Positions 1 to 10,246 of a stretch of DNA of 64,000 nt are shown here, in pieces. The translations under genes were made by a program, and so were the position numbers. Origin of the DNA: Balaenoptera acutorostrata (lineage: Eukaryota; Chordata; Mammalia; Artiodactyla; Balaenopteridae); assembly GCF_949987535.1 (NCBI RefSeq), contig NC_080075.1:5998606-6062605 (forward strand). The letters run 5' to 3'. A model generated the notes under the pieces. It was not told the origin of the DNA. It was given only the letters and a program-made list of their open reading frames with translations, and ran no database searches. The first letter of the stretch is position 1; the number at the start of each line of letters is the position of its first letter.

Positions 1-15
1 ATGACTCACCCGCCT

Positions 16-102
16 CCTCCCGCGCCCGCACCTCCCGCGCCCGCACCTCCCGCGCCCGCACCTCCCGCGCCCGCATCTCCCGCGCCCGCATCCGTGCCCG
101 CA
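16..102. repeat. 15-bp GC-rich minisatellite
   Basis: Five 15-base units (16-30, 31-45, 46-60, 61-75, 76-90) are identical or nearly so, followed by a degenerate 12-base copy to 102. The plus-strand frame translates as repeated PPAPA, but this is the repeat read as codons and not a gene. It is CpG-rich within intron 2. Confidence 0.95.
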
Positions 103-764
103 TGCCGGTGCTCAGAGCATCCCTCAGCCGCCAGTCAGAGCCCAGCGGGGAGGGGGCTGCTGAACAGCAACTCTTTCCTTAAGAAGATCGGGCGGGGGAG
201 GGGGAAGGAGGGCAAAGCAGCTTAGCCTGGCTCATTCCTTTCAGTCAGGCCAAGCTGGTGCTCAAGCAAAAGGGGGCTTCACTCTCCGGTGCACACTTTC
301 CATCACAAACATCCAGGGGAGGGAGCAGACAGACAAAGAGACAGACAGAGAGGAGCAGGGGGCGGGGGCAGGAGAGAAGCACTTCACTCCAACGGCTTAA
401 GGAAACAGCTGGTCCAAAGGGACCACAGCAGGGAGCAGGGCCCCAGGATCCCCAGCTCCTCCTCCATCTACCCGTGGGTGCCGGCCTGGGATCCTGCATC
501 CCGCAACCCAGGTTCCCTCTTCAGGCCCCACCCCGGGCTGCGGGACTCCAAAGGGTCCTTCCCTCTCTCCCTGCTGCCACACAGAGGGCCCCGGGGCAGC
601 GAGGCCCCTCCCAGGCCTACCATCTCTCCCCCCGAGCTCAAACCAGCACAAACAGCACGCTCTCCCCTGAGGGCCACCACCCTCCCACCCACCGACACAT
701 GTGCCCTGTCTGCCTCAGAACCCGGTAACCCCCCCAAGACAGACCCCCGTGGCAGGCGTCACTG
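103..764. other. GC-rich intronic sequence, no element recognised
   Basis: I see no repeat, exon or RNA gene here. Several overlapping open frames occur on both strands, which is expected at this GC content; none has a recognisable domain. Confidence 0.5.
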
Positions 765-898
765 CACTGAATCCTCACAGCCTGATCAACTACTACCATG
801 GGCCCCATCTTTCAACTAAGGACGCCGAGATCCAACAGCCCGTGGCTAGTAAATGCTAGAACAGGGACAGCTGACCCCAAAGCCTACCCTTAACCACT
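765..898 (-). repeat. MIR SINE fragment
   Basis: The plus strand follows the MIR reverse complement: a GAATCCTCACAGC motif, a CCCCATCTTTCAACTAAGGA stretch, then AACCACTA from the tRNA-related head. It is an old, diverged fossil within intron 2. Confidence 0.75.
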
Positions 899-903
899 AG
901 GCC

Positions 904-1020
904 AGCGGTTCTCAAACCTTTTAGTCTCAGGATCTCCTTACACTCAAGAAAATTCCAAAGAGCTTTTTGTTTAGGTGGGTTATATCAATATCTACCGCAT
1001 TAGAAATTAAAAATCAGTAA
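904..1020 (+). repeat. Old hAT-like DNA transposon fragment
   Basis: It begins with GCGGTTCTCAAACCTTTTAG, typical of mammalian hAT (MER) elements. It continues with the AAAGAGCTTTTTGTTTAGGT and GGGTTATATCAATATCTACC motifs of one such family. I think of MER33 or a relative, but the exact name is uncertain. Confidence 0.55.
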
Positions 1021-1204
1021 TTAAAGGGGGGAACCAGAGTAAAACTCCCTTGATAAGGAATCCCTATTAACGTGGAGTCTGTGACATGCTCGAGGGGAAA
1101 GCTCTATCACCCTCCGCACCTCCACCTCCCCGTATAAAACAAAAGAGTCGAAACTGCAAAGTTTACACTAAAACAGTGGCCAGAGTCCATGAGCATCACA
1201 AAGT

Positions 1205-1420
1205 TGGATTTGATTCTCACTCTTCTTTTTTTTCCTTCAACTCTTTATGGCCTTAGTGAGAGCAATAACCTCCACAGGCCTCAGTCTCCTCATCTGTACT
1301 ATGGGAGTAACAGCTAATGGAGTATTTTCAGGGCAGAACTCTCACCACAGCCTCTGGCTCGTAAACACTCAGATGCGGACTGTAATCACTGCTATTATTA
1401 TCAGCTATAGGAAAGGAGAG
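1205..1420 (+). repeat. MIR SINE
   Basis: It follows the MIR consensus in sense: TTGATTCTCACTCTT, CCTCAGTCTCCTCATCTGTA, and a 3' end with ACACTCAGATG then CTATTATTATCAGCTAT. It is diverged and ancient. Confidence 0.8.
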
Positions 1421-3300
1421 ATGGGCTAAGGACAGAATTGTCCACTTCCACAAAACAGCAAGGTTTTCTCAACAGACGTGTTTCCTTCCCCTTCCTCTAA
1501 AAATAAGGCTCTTTTCAAAGGAAATAAGGGATGGGGCTTTGCTTATGCTGACAGCGCAAAGTGAGAAAAACTAACCCTTATCTGCAAATATTTATTTTCC
1601 CATTTGATGTCAACACTCCTTCCCGTTTTCGCAGCAAGCCTGAAAAGAGCATTTACTGCAGGCATCGCGGTCCAAGAGTACTCCTTCAAGTCCCGGTGTG
1701 GCTGGACGCCGCAAAGGACCTCAACTGTGTGGGGCTCCAATTTATGTAATAAGTCAGAGGCTCAAGACAATAAGGTAGGCTTCTGATTAGGATGGCCAGG
1801 GGAAAATAAATCAAGGTGATGATATAAATCACTTGAAGCCAAAGACATGGGACATGCTCTGTTGAAGGCTGAGCAGTCAGGCTGCTCGATGCCCCGGGGC
1901 CGGGCGTCCACAGAGAGCGCAGGACCGGCCAGAGGCTCAGGCACATGGAGGGGGAAGATCTCTGCTAACAGGGATTGACGGGGCCCTCTTCATTTACAGG
2001 GTAAGAGCCAGCAGCCACTCTGACAGTCCCAAGGCTGGTCGCCCATCACTTCTACAGCTGACTTCCCCAGTAAAGCTGGAAGTAATTAGCCACTCCTATC
2101 TGTCTGAGTGCATTCTGGATTCATTTCTGGAGTTCAGAGATTCACTGGAAATTCTCCTATCTGCCACGCTGCAAAGCAAACAAGTTTTCGGAGCCAGGTT
2201 TATTTAGTTATTTTTTCAACCTTTAGTCAACAGAGCTTATGAGAAGTAAATCTATGTAATAAACCCGAATTCAGTAAAGCGCAGAGTGTTCAGACTGAGG
2301 AAGTAGCTGGCACCCTCCAGGGAACTTAAATTTCACCGACTAAGACCCCGGAGCTCAGTGCGCCCACTATTACAGAAGTATCCTCTGCTTTACGTTCCTT
2401 AAATTGTACTGAATTATTACAAAAGTAAATAGCAAAAAACCAAAAACAAGAAAAAAAAAAAACCCTTCAGAATCAAGCGCTATTTCAGGGGACAAATCAT
2501 TAGGACTCCTCCAATGAAGAAGATGAATGTGTTCACTTATATCCGATATAAAATGCCTTCATAAATGCATTTCCCTTTGGGTCATCCATGCTGTCAACCA
2601 GAGGTGACAGAAGTAGCACCTTCCCAACAGAGCCAGCAGCACCGAGACACACGGGGACACAGTTCTGGGGGCTGGAGCTCACGTACAGCAGGATCTGGGG
2701 CCACACAGAAATCTGTGCACTGAGAGGCCCACGGTGGGCCTCTCAGTGCACAGATGTAATATTTCTGTCTATTGAATGCCAGCTATGCGCAAGGAAGGAA
2801 ATCCTGTGCTGACCGCCAGCTGATTTGAGAGTCAACTGCAGAGTCACTGGTGGGACCCGTCACGGGGCCATCACAGCAGCTTCCCCTCTTGCCTCCCCCC
2901 AGGCCATGCACCATCTTCTGAGCCATGGAATCTGCCCACCAGGAGTCACAGCGCACCTGGACACAACCATGAGAAAAGCACAGCAAGGCAGACGTCCTGC
3001 CAGACACGATGGCCAGCGGCCACCACACGGACACACGTCACGCATCTGGACACGCCCTCATCTACGCTGACAGAGATCCCCTCCTAGACCAAACTGCAGC
3101 CAGCCTCCTCTGAGCCTCTTCTCAACTAGACCTATCGAGACGGGAACAAACACTAGCATCGTTTCTCACAGCTCAAGGCCGCGTCCCTAGGAGGACCCTG
3201 GCCCCCCCCCTAAAAGCTGCTGCCTCAGAAAACTCCAGCTGCCAGAAGAACTGACTGTTCAGCCAATGCCTGGAGATCAGGCCCATCTCAGTCTCCATGG
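1421..3300. other. Intronic sequence without recognised repeats, except a palindrome
   Basis: Apart from the inverted repeat at 2,711-2,755 I see no transposon, exon or RNA gene. The AT-richer part at 2,040-2,330 contains TAATTAG- and TTATTTAG-like motifs and could hold conserved noncoding sequence. That cannot be judged without alignment. Confidence 0.4.
2711..2755. other. Perfect palindrome: 22-bp arms, 1-base spacer
   Basis: Left arm 2,711-2,732 is the exact reverse complement of right arm 2,734-2,755, with one G (2,733) between them. A further 6-bp complement (2,705-2,710 against 2,763-2,768) extends the stem past a bulge. It is not part of a transposon I recognise. It may be a fold-back template-switch mutation, or a sequencing or assembly artefact. 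Confidence 0.95.
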
Positions 3301-3301
3301 C

Positions 3302-3342
3302 GGGGGTGGGGGTGGGGGTGGGGGGCGGTTAGGGGAGGGGGG
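3302..3342 (+). repeat. G-rich tract with G-quadruplex potential
   Basis: Runs of five or six G separated by single T or C bases occupy 3,302-3,328, followed by runs of four and six G to 3,342. This exceeds the usual four-run G4 rule. The G-strand is the template strand of MAP4K4, so a quadruplex would form in DNA and not in the pre-mRNA. Confidence 0.85.
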
Positions 3343-3554
3343 CTGGGAGCCAAGTTCAGAAAGCGCTGGTCAGCAGCCCCAGATGGACTTCACATGGACC
3401 TACCCCCACCTGCCGGACACGACAGGGGACCCACTCACCCCTCCCCACACCCTCACTCTCCCTTTAAAACACCTGGTCACCTCTGTACAAACTGAAGGTC
3501 AGTAACAGTTATTACAGATCAAAGTCTGTCCTGACCACTTCAGTGTCTGGCTTC

Positions 3555-3700
3555 ATCCATCTTTCACAGTCCTCACCACCACCTCATAAAACAGGCACTA
3601 CTGTGATGAGCCCTAATTTACAGCTGAAAGAGGGGTTCTGGGGTTCACTCACCTTCCCTAGGTCACTGCCTATTTGGTGGCAGCCCAGGCGGTGACCTTT
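3555..3700 (-). repeat. MIR SINE
   Basis: The plus strand shows the MIR reverse complement: TTTCACAGTCCTCACCACCA, AATTTACAGCTGAAAGAGG and CTAGGTCACTGCC. It is an old fossil. Confidence 0.75.
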
Positions 3701-5420
3701 CCACCACTGGTCCTTTAAACTATTATAGATCAGCCCAAAGACGGGGAGCAAGGCACAGCGAGAGGGGCCGAGACAGGAAAGGAAGGTCATCAGACTCTGC
3801 AAAAGACATGCGACACTGGGTCTAGGTCCCTAGCGCACTCCAACAGTCCAGAAGGATGTGGGGATAAGACAGATTCGAGACGTCTAGAAAAAAATCACTG
3901 AACCGAAAAAAACCTTCTGTAGATCCTTATCCTATTTCTTTCACCCTATGAATCTCAAAGCACTAAATCGCTTCCCAGAGGCAACTACTATCAACTTTGT
4001 TCAACTGAAGCTGACTTTAACTGCCCTGTATAAAAAAAAGACATCCTACTGCTTTTTTTCAATCTGCATATGTTACTTCTAGTACGGACCGAAGGCACTT
4101 CTTTCTCAGTATTCTGTGCTTAGGATGTTTTTATTCCTCAGGCTGGCCTGTGTTCATTAGGAGTCCAAGTGAGTTTCTGGTCAGAAGCCGATGTCCTAAT
4201 TCCTTTGGTTCAGTGGACTAAGAGAAGGTCCAGGTTTACGCAGATATTCCTCGGTGTTTGAAGTATCCCAGTCTTTATCTGGGAAGGTACTTTAGTGACT
4301 TCAGAGAAGTAGCAGTAAAAAGGAGCGGGGCAGGCAGTGGTCACTGCTGACTTGTAAGTGGATGGATTTTCCCTGGCACGTGGTCCAGTGGTGAGCTCTG
4401 AGCCAACCCCAGTCCCGGCCAGCTCCCTCGGCCACCTACAAGCTGGGTGACACTGGTGTGGTGGGTAACCTCTCTGAATTTCGTGTTTCCAGAGCCAGCC
4501 ACAGAGCAGGGGATCAACAAATACACGGCATTCCTTTCCATTTCCATTCATTCCTGGCAAACTTTTACGAAGTGCAGAGAAGGTTCAAGGAGACAGGAAT
4601 CTAAATGAAGGAGCAAGAAGGACGGAGAGAGGAGACAGAAAAGGCATAATTGGGGCCTGCATGATGATAGTGAGTAACCAGAAAATAACAGCTTCTTTCC
4701 TTTTCAAACTTTCTTTCTTCTGAGTCACCTGTCTGAGACACAGGCTCCCGGCCTTGAGCAATGCCAAAGCAGCAGCAGAGAAAGGAAAAGACTCGCCCGT
4801 GGTCTTCCATGTGCGCACTCACCAGCATGCTTCATGGTACACCAAGCAGCCCTGCCCCTTGTCGGAGACTACTTCTGAACATTTCCCAGGCTCACGCTCA
4901 GATCCATCAGAGAGACATATTAGTAACAGGAAATACAGAAAATATTAGTAATGGCGGCGGGGGACCGCTCACATTAAGTCCTAAGCGACTTAGGTCATTT
5001 GGAGCAATAAGGTATATCTGTAAATTCCTTGGAACCAAGTAACCACCTTAATTTAATCCAGGAGTTAAACAGAGGCCTGGTCCTCATCAGCGCAGCGAGG
5101 GCGGCAGCTCGTCACAGCAAAGCCCAGCCCTGGCCCCACTTCCCGTCTCCCGGGAGCCCCACACCGTTCACAGCCAACAGAAACACACACCTCCACCGAA
5201 AGAAAAGGCCCCCAGTACCTTCCAGGTGGCACATAAATTTCACAAGATTAAATTTTATTAGTGGCTTCATCATGTGTGTTTCACGGGTTCGTCACAATGA
5301 CTAACGTCTCATAATCAAAACTCCAAATTGCCCAACAGACCCTTTTTCCTGAGCGTGGACAGCTCATGATAGCACAGCCAAGCACGCAGAACTGTGACAG
5401 TAAAACTGAGCTGTCAAAGC
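3701..5420. other. Intronic sequence, weak repeat traces only
   Basis: A possible MIR remnant in sense lies near 4,385-4,500 (GCTGGGTGACACTGGTG, AACCTCTCTGAATTTCGTG). A stretch near 3,930-4,090 resembles an old LINE-related repeat but is too diverged to name. No exon or RNA gene is seen. Confidence 0.4.
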
Positions 5421-5470
5421 GGGGGGGGGGGGGGGGAAGGGGGAGAGGGCAGGCGAGGAAAGGGGGGGGG
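5421..5470 (+). repeat. Poly-G / G-rich low-complexity tract
   Basis: Sixteen consecutive G at 5,421-5,436 are followed by G-rich purine sequence and nine G at 5,462-5,470. Homopolymers this long are error-prone in sequencing, so the exact length is uncertain. Confidence 0.9.
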
Positions 5471-5539
5471 CTGATTAACCTTTTTGATGCCACAGCTCTC
5501 CTTACTTTCATTTTAATGGATATCTTTCTAAAGTGTTCT

Positions 5540-5640
5540 TTCAGCCAACAAACCTTTATTAAGTACCCACCAGAGACCGAGTACTGTAAGTGTCCAGCAC
5601 CAACTCTGAGGCCCTCAGAGAGCTGACACCTTGGCGGGAG
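5540..5640 (-). repeat. L2 LINE 3' end fragment
   Basis: The plus strand resembles the L2 reverse complement: CAACAAACCTTTATTAAGTA, then a tract matching the conserved region around AGAGAGCTGACA. It is old and diverged. Confidence 0.55.
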
Positions 5641-5649
5641 GGATCAACA

Positions 5650-6660
5650 ATGCAGTACAGCGTGAGGAGTGGTACCAAGTTAGGCCAGGCACGAGAGGGC
5701 ACACTGCAAAGGAGTTTCAACCAGAAAGAAGTTACTTAACGTAACCTTTCTGAATAACTGAGGGTCTGCAATGAACAGGATGAGTTAGACTAATGTGCCA
5801 GAGTTGAATTCAAAATACATAAGGACCAGTTACGTGACTGGCAAGGGGCAGTGATCCCTCTCTAACACTGATCAATGATTCCACGAACAAATGTGAAAAG
5901 GCAACTGAGCCAAGTGCTGTGACAGCAAGAGGCGGCTCTCAAAGCGCCAGGTCTGTGAGCAGGACCCAGCTGCGGGCATCAGGGGCCGCCTGGCAGCAGT
6001 CCGAAGTGCCCGGCAGACAGGCGGGAGCGGGACGAGAAGGTCAGCGCGGTGGTAGCACAAAGATGAAGAGGGACCGCAGCATCCGGCCGGGGCCTGGACC
6101 AGCCTGGGCCAGGAGTCACATTAGAGTCTGGCCTTTACCCTGTGAGCGATGGGTAACCACTGAAAGAGGGTGACACCGTCCAGGTCTTGTTTGGAACAGA
6201 TCCTTACAGCTGAGCTGCAGGGAACAGGTCAGACGCGGAGAGGCCAGCTAGGATGAAGGCTCCCGCAGCCGGCAACTGTGTGAGAACAAGTGGGAAGGAA
6301 TTCTGACCTCAGCAGCAGCAGCGGCTTTAGGATTTTCAGCTTTGAAAGTAGTTGATATCAACTTGCTTTTGGTGGAGTCACACGGCTGCAAATAGTAGAT
6401 AGACTTCCAGAAGGTGTAACCGGGAGAACGGCATCAGTAAAGAGAGGCTGGAGAAGTGAACTTCTCCCCTGCAGAAAAAGCGTCACTCACCCCGAGAACA
6501 TCTGTCGGCAAACATCTAAAGCAGTGCTTTCTGAGAATTCTGTGTCACGCTCTCAATGTGCGCTGTCAGCCAGAGTTCACCCATCGCGTTCATGCAACTC
6601 TGGAATTTACACCCTTCCATCCACCCCAGCTCTAGTCCATTTCTGGCACCTGTTCCAACA
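5650..6660. other. Intronic sequence, no named element
   Basis: Parts near 5,640-6,330 have the look of very old repeat sequence but match no family I can name. No coding frame with a recognisable product is present. Confidence 0.35.
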
Positions 6661-6664
6661 GCGT

Positions 6665-6900
6665 GCAAACTGGTGTCCCTGCCTTCAGCCACGCTCCGCT
6701 CCACGCCACCCTCCCCACGGCCGACGGAGCGCTCTTTCCAAGTACAAACCTGACTGCCCTCTCTCCTGCTTCAAGCCCTTCAGCCTCCCACTTCAGGATG
6801 AAGCCCGAGTTCCCCGGCTGAATGCACAGGGCCTCCCATGGGCCGGCCGGCCCCTGTCTGCCTCCCTGCCACGGCCCTGCCCCACCCGCCAACAAATGCC
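6665..6900 (+). repeat. L2 LINE fragment
   Basis: It follows the L2 3' consensus in sense: ACTGGTGTCCCTGCCTTCA, a CTCTCTCCTGCTTCAAGCCC motif, AGGATGAAGCCC and AGGGCCTCCCATGGGCC. The 193-codon open frame at 6,524-7,105 overlaps it and is not a gene. Confidence 0.82.
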
Positions 6901-8440
6901 TAAGAAGAGTGACTTAGGGTATTCTGGGAAGTGTTTACTCCAAAAACCACAGATCCTTCATTTGCTCTCAGCAGGAAACTCCAGTACAGAAATAATGCAG
7001 GTGGTGCCTACTCAGTGCCCTGGCCGGGCCATGCAAGAAGCCCCCTGCTCAGCCACTGTCTGGGAGAGAAAGACTCTTGCCCTCTGGCGACTTTCCCTGG
7101 TCTGATACAGAGATGAAGATAAACAGGGCCAGCCTTGGCAAAACGGTTAGTCTGGAAGTTTGCCACGGGTGACCCCACTTGTGCCTGCAGGAATGACCCT
7201 ACAACCTTCCTGCTTTCCAGCCTAACCACCCCCCCTTGCCACCTTAACAGGGATCTCGTTTATACAACGACTGAAACTCAGCCACTACACCGTACATTTG
7301 CATGGTAAGCCTTTTACTGTACATAAAGGGAAAACAGAGGGCTTCAGTGCTGGACAAAGAAATTCTGGTTCTGGCCAGTGACAGGGGAGGTGGCATTTTA
7401 GTCTGGTGCCTTCTCTTTGTCTCTAAACACCAGCCTGGCCACAAACACAAGTCAAAACCTAAGCTGACTGGGCCTGGACCCTTCTGACCCCCATCCCTTT
7501 CCCGCAGGTCCACAGATGCTCAAGTCTCTCACTAGCAACACCCTAAGAGCCACGGATGCCAAGGGCCCCCCCCCCAAGCCCATTTCTCAGGAGCCTTCTC
7601 TCCTCCACAGCCACCCCAGGCTTCATTCGGTTCCGGCCAGAGACAGCGTGGTGACCATTCTGTTCCCTGGACAGTGTGACCGGCACACAGACACAGAACC
7701 GCGCTCCCTAAGCAGCCCCGGAAGGCAGGCCGGGAAGCAGGGGAGAAGGCTGCCCGGGTCCAAGCAGCTGACCCTCTGCAGGCGAGGCCACGGGAGCGTG
7801 GGGAAGGCAGGCCAGTCCCGACAGCAACACCCTGGTCCCCGAGTTCCTCACACCCTGTGCATCAGGCAAACTAGTGATGGCTGAGCTGGTGCGTGAGTAC
7901 AGACACAACAGAATGGAAATGGGAAGGAAAGAATATATATATGTGTATATTTATAAATTTTGCTTTACTATGTAACAAGGCTAATTATAATGTTTTAAGT
8001 AAACTACCTGATAGTTGTACTAAATTACCACTCAGCATAATAGCCATCATACAGATAATTACGTGCTTCAGATTGATCTTGTGAGTTTTGGGGCCTTTTT
8101 TTTTTTTTTTTAATACAATAGTAAACTCTGTACATGTCGCAATCAGCTGCTAGAACATTAAAGAAAAATTAAGGGGGTGGGAGTGGGCACAACATTTACC
8201 AGGTCACTGTTTTCTTTATGTTTCCATAATGTTTGATTTCATACAGATTTTCAAACAAAAGTCATTTCAAAACGTTAACTTTCTCTATTATTAAAGAAAC
8301 TATAGTATGATTCCCTGTATAACGGGTTATGAATCAACTCGCTCATGGGATCTCTTTCCATCAACAGACGCGATAACGGAAGGAAAAAAGGTAAAGAACG
8401 CACTCAGGGCATTTCATCTGCAGGGTGAAGCTTGACGGGC
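6901..8440. other. Intronic sequence, no named element
   Basis: The first kilobase is GC-moderate. From about 7,910 to 8,300 it is AT-rich, with a T-run at 8,097-8,111. No repeat, exon or RNA gene is recognised. Confidence 0.4.
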
Positions 8441-8444
8441 AGGT

Positions 8445-8605
8445 GACACACCCCTATTTCTCAGGTGAGAAAAATCAGAGTTCAAGGCGAGCATACGTTA
8501 GCCAGTCCAGGGTTTGCAAGCTAGCAAGGGGTGGAAGGAGTGTTTAAACCTCAGTCTGTCTGGCTCCAAAACTCCTGTTCTTCCCACTGCCCCACGCGCT
8601 CACCA
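8445..8605 (-). repeat. MIR SINE
   Basis: Clear MIR reverse complement: CCCTATTTCTCAGGTGAGAA, GCAAGCTAGCAAGGGGTGG, and a TCTGGCTCCAAAACTCCTGT tail into the tRNA-related head. Confidence 0.88.
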
Positions 8606-8660
8606 AACCTTCTGCCCTTCGGCCTGACCAGGTGAGAGCGCAGGCCCGCCACCTGCACCT

Positions 8661-8700
8661 CCCATCCCCTCCCGTCCCCTCCCGTCCCCTCCCGTCCCCT
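8661..8700. repeat. 10-bp C-rich tandem repeat, four copies
   Basis: Four 10-base units, three of them CCCGTCCCCT and one CCCATCCCCT, lie head to tail. The MAP4K4 transcript strand is G-rich here, with runs of three and four G, so a quadruplex in the pre-mRNA is possible. Confidence 0.9.
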
Positions 8701-9956
8701 CAACACCAGGGCATCTGCTGCTGTTCCTCCATCAGCCACCACACGTCACACGCACCCCCTCACCTCCCCACCTCCAGCTTTCAGAGACCCAAGTTCTCAG
8801 TTCTAGACTTGACACCAACTTGCTGGGTGACCTCGTGAAAGGAGCTGAACTTCGCTGGGCCCCATGAGGTTAGTTGACCAGAGGGCACGCAAGCCCGCAC
8901 AAGCCTCGCACTCAGTGTTTCCTGACCTCCCCTTCGACCTTGCCCTGGAGAATCCCTGACCGACCGTCCCTGAGTGTCACCTCCTCACAATCACACAGGG
9001 TCAGGTCCGGGCTCGGCGGCTTCCGTGCTCCTGCAGACGTGAGGACCCTGCCCAGGGCCACGGGCATCGGGAAAGCCTGCGGATGGCAGGCTGGCTTCTA
9101 GATCACCAGGTGGGGTGTTTTGTTCAAATTCGGGATCCCATCAGCTTCAAGCCAGAGCCCCAGAGTTACCCGAAAAGCTCCCCCGGGGAAGCTGGAGCTC
9201 TGGCTCAGAGGCCAAGGGACCCGAGGCCCAGCCCAGGACGAGGACAGCAGCTCTGAGAGACCGCGCTGTGGACTGTCCAAGTTCACCAGCACACAGCTGG
9301 GGTCGGGACGGCGATCCTGCTGCCAGCTGCTGGGAATCACCCCCTCCTCCCTCCCGGCAGCCCCGAGGGGCGAGGAGGCCGGGGAGGTGGGAGAGACAGC
9401 ACACCCCCTGGACCCTGTCACTCCCCATTTCGGAGGAGCTAGCCTTCAAACAGTACTAATCGCAAGACGGTAAAAGCACTTTTTCTGAGCTGGTCACTGC
9501 CATTTCTCTCCGGCCCGGCCCCCCGCAAGTGATTACACTCCCGAGGGGTAAGCAATTCCCAAGGAATAAAATCAGTAAGTTCTGGAAAGCTTATGAAGCG
9601 AGGGCGTGTGGGCTTCCTCGGCCCAGGGGCCCAGGATCCCAGGAGGTCACACACCAGCTACTTGCGTGGGCTTTCTGAGCCCATTTCATCTCCCACTGAC
9701 TTTAAAATGAATCATAAATTATATTAAAATCCACACCTACTCCTCAGTGCTGGTTTGACCATACACGTTACTACAGAAACTGGTGGAACCAGCTTCCCCC
9801 CCCAGTTCTGAAGAAGAATTCAAAATTAAGGGAAGGAGTCACTATATTGGATAAGTCCACACAAGATTATGGGACTTTTAATAATTTTCCTAGTCATTTC
9901 TGGAGGGTGAGAAGAACGGTAAAATCCACCAACAGGAACCAAAACTTAGTTCATTT
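8701..9956. other. Intronic sequence, weak MIR trace only
   Basis: A possible MIR core (CTTGCTGGGTGACCTCG) sits near 8,818-8,835. The rest is unrecognised. Several 70-117-codon frames on both strands overlap each other and show no domain. Confidence 0.4.
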
Positions 9957-9969
9957 AAAAGGAATCTTG

Positions 9970-10235
9970 GGAATTCCCTGGCGGTCCAGTGGTTAGGACT
10001 CCAAGCTTTCACTGCAGGGCCCCAGGTTCGATCCCTGGTCAGGGAACTAAGATTCCGCATGCCACTCGGCGGGGGTTGGAGGGGGAGGTACGAACTTCCA
10101 GTTATAAAATAAATAAGTCCTAGAAATGTAATGTACAGCATGGTGACTACAGTCGATAGCACTGTATCATACATTTGTAAGCTGCTAAGAGAGTTCTCAT
10201 CAAAAAAGAAGCATTTTTAAAATAAATAAACAAAT
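9970..10235 (+). mobile_element. CHR short SINE fused to L1 3' UTR, one insertion unit
   Basis: A tRNA-derived CHR SINE starts at 9,970, with a B box (GGTTCGATCC) at 10,025-10,034. After about 10,070 the sequence changes to an L1 3' UTR in sense, recognisable from TTCCAGTTATAAAATAAATA and GTACAGCATGGTGACTACAG. It ends in an A-rich tail. The same 11-base target duplication (AAAAGGAATCT) lies at 9,957-9,967 and 10,236-10,246, so both parts entered together. Confidence 0.85.
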
Positions 10236-10246
10236 AAAAGGAATCT

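Noticed and set aside
1..225. 74-codon proline/alanine-rich plus-strand ORF
   Set aside because: It is the 15-bp minisatellite read as codons plus random extension.
6524..7105. 193-codon plus-strand ORF
   Set aside because: It overlaps an L2 LINE fragment and is out of keeping with any known protein.
8661..8700. CRISPR-like array
   Set aside because: Head-to-tail 10-bp units without spacers, in mammalian DNA: a simple tandem repeat.
10025..10034. Possible tRNA genes suggested by B-box motifs
   Set aside because: The motifs are the internal polymerase III promoters of CHR SINEs. The cloverleaf is degenerate and each is followed by SINE body.
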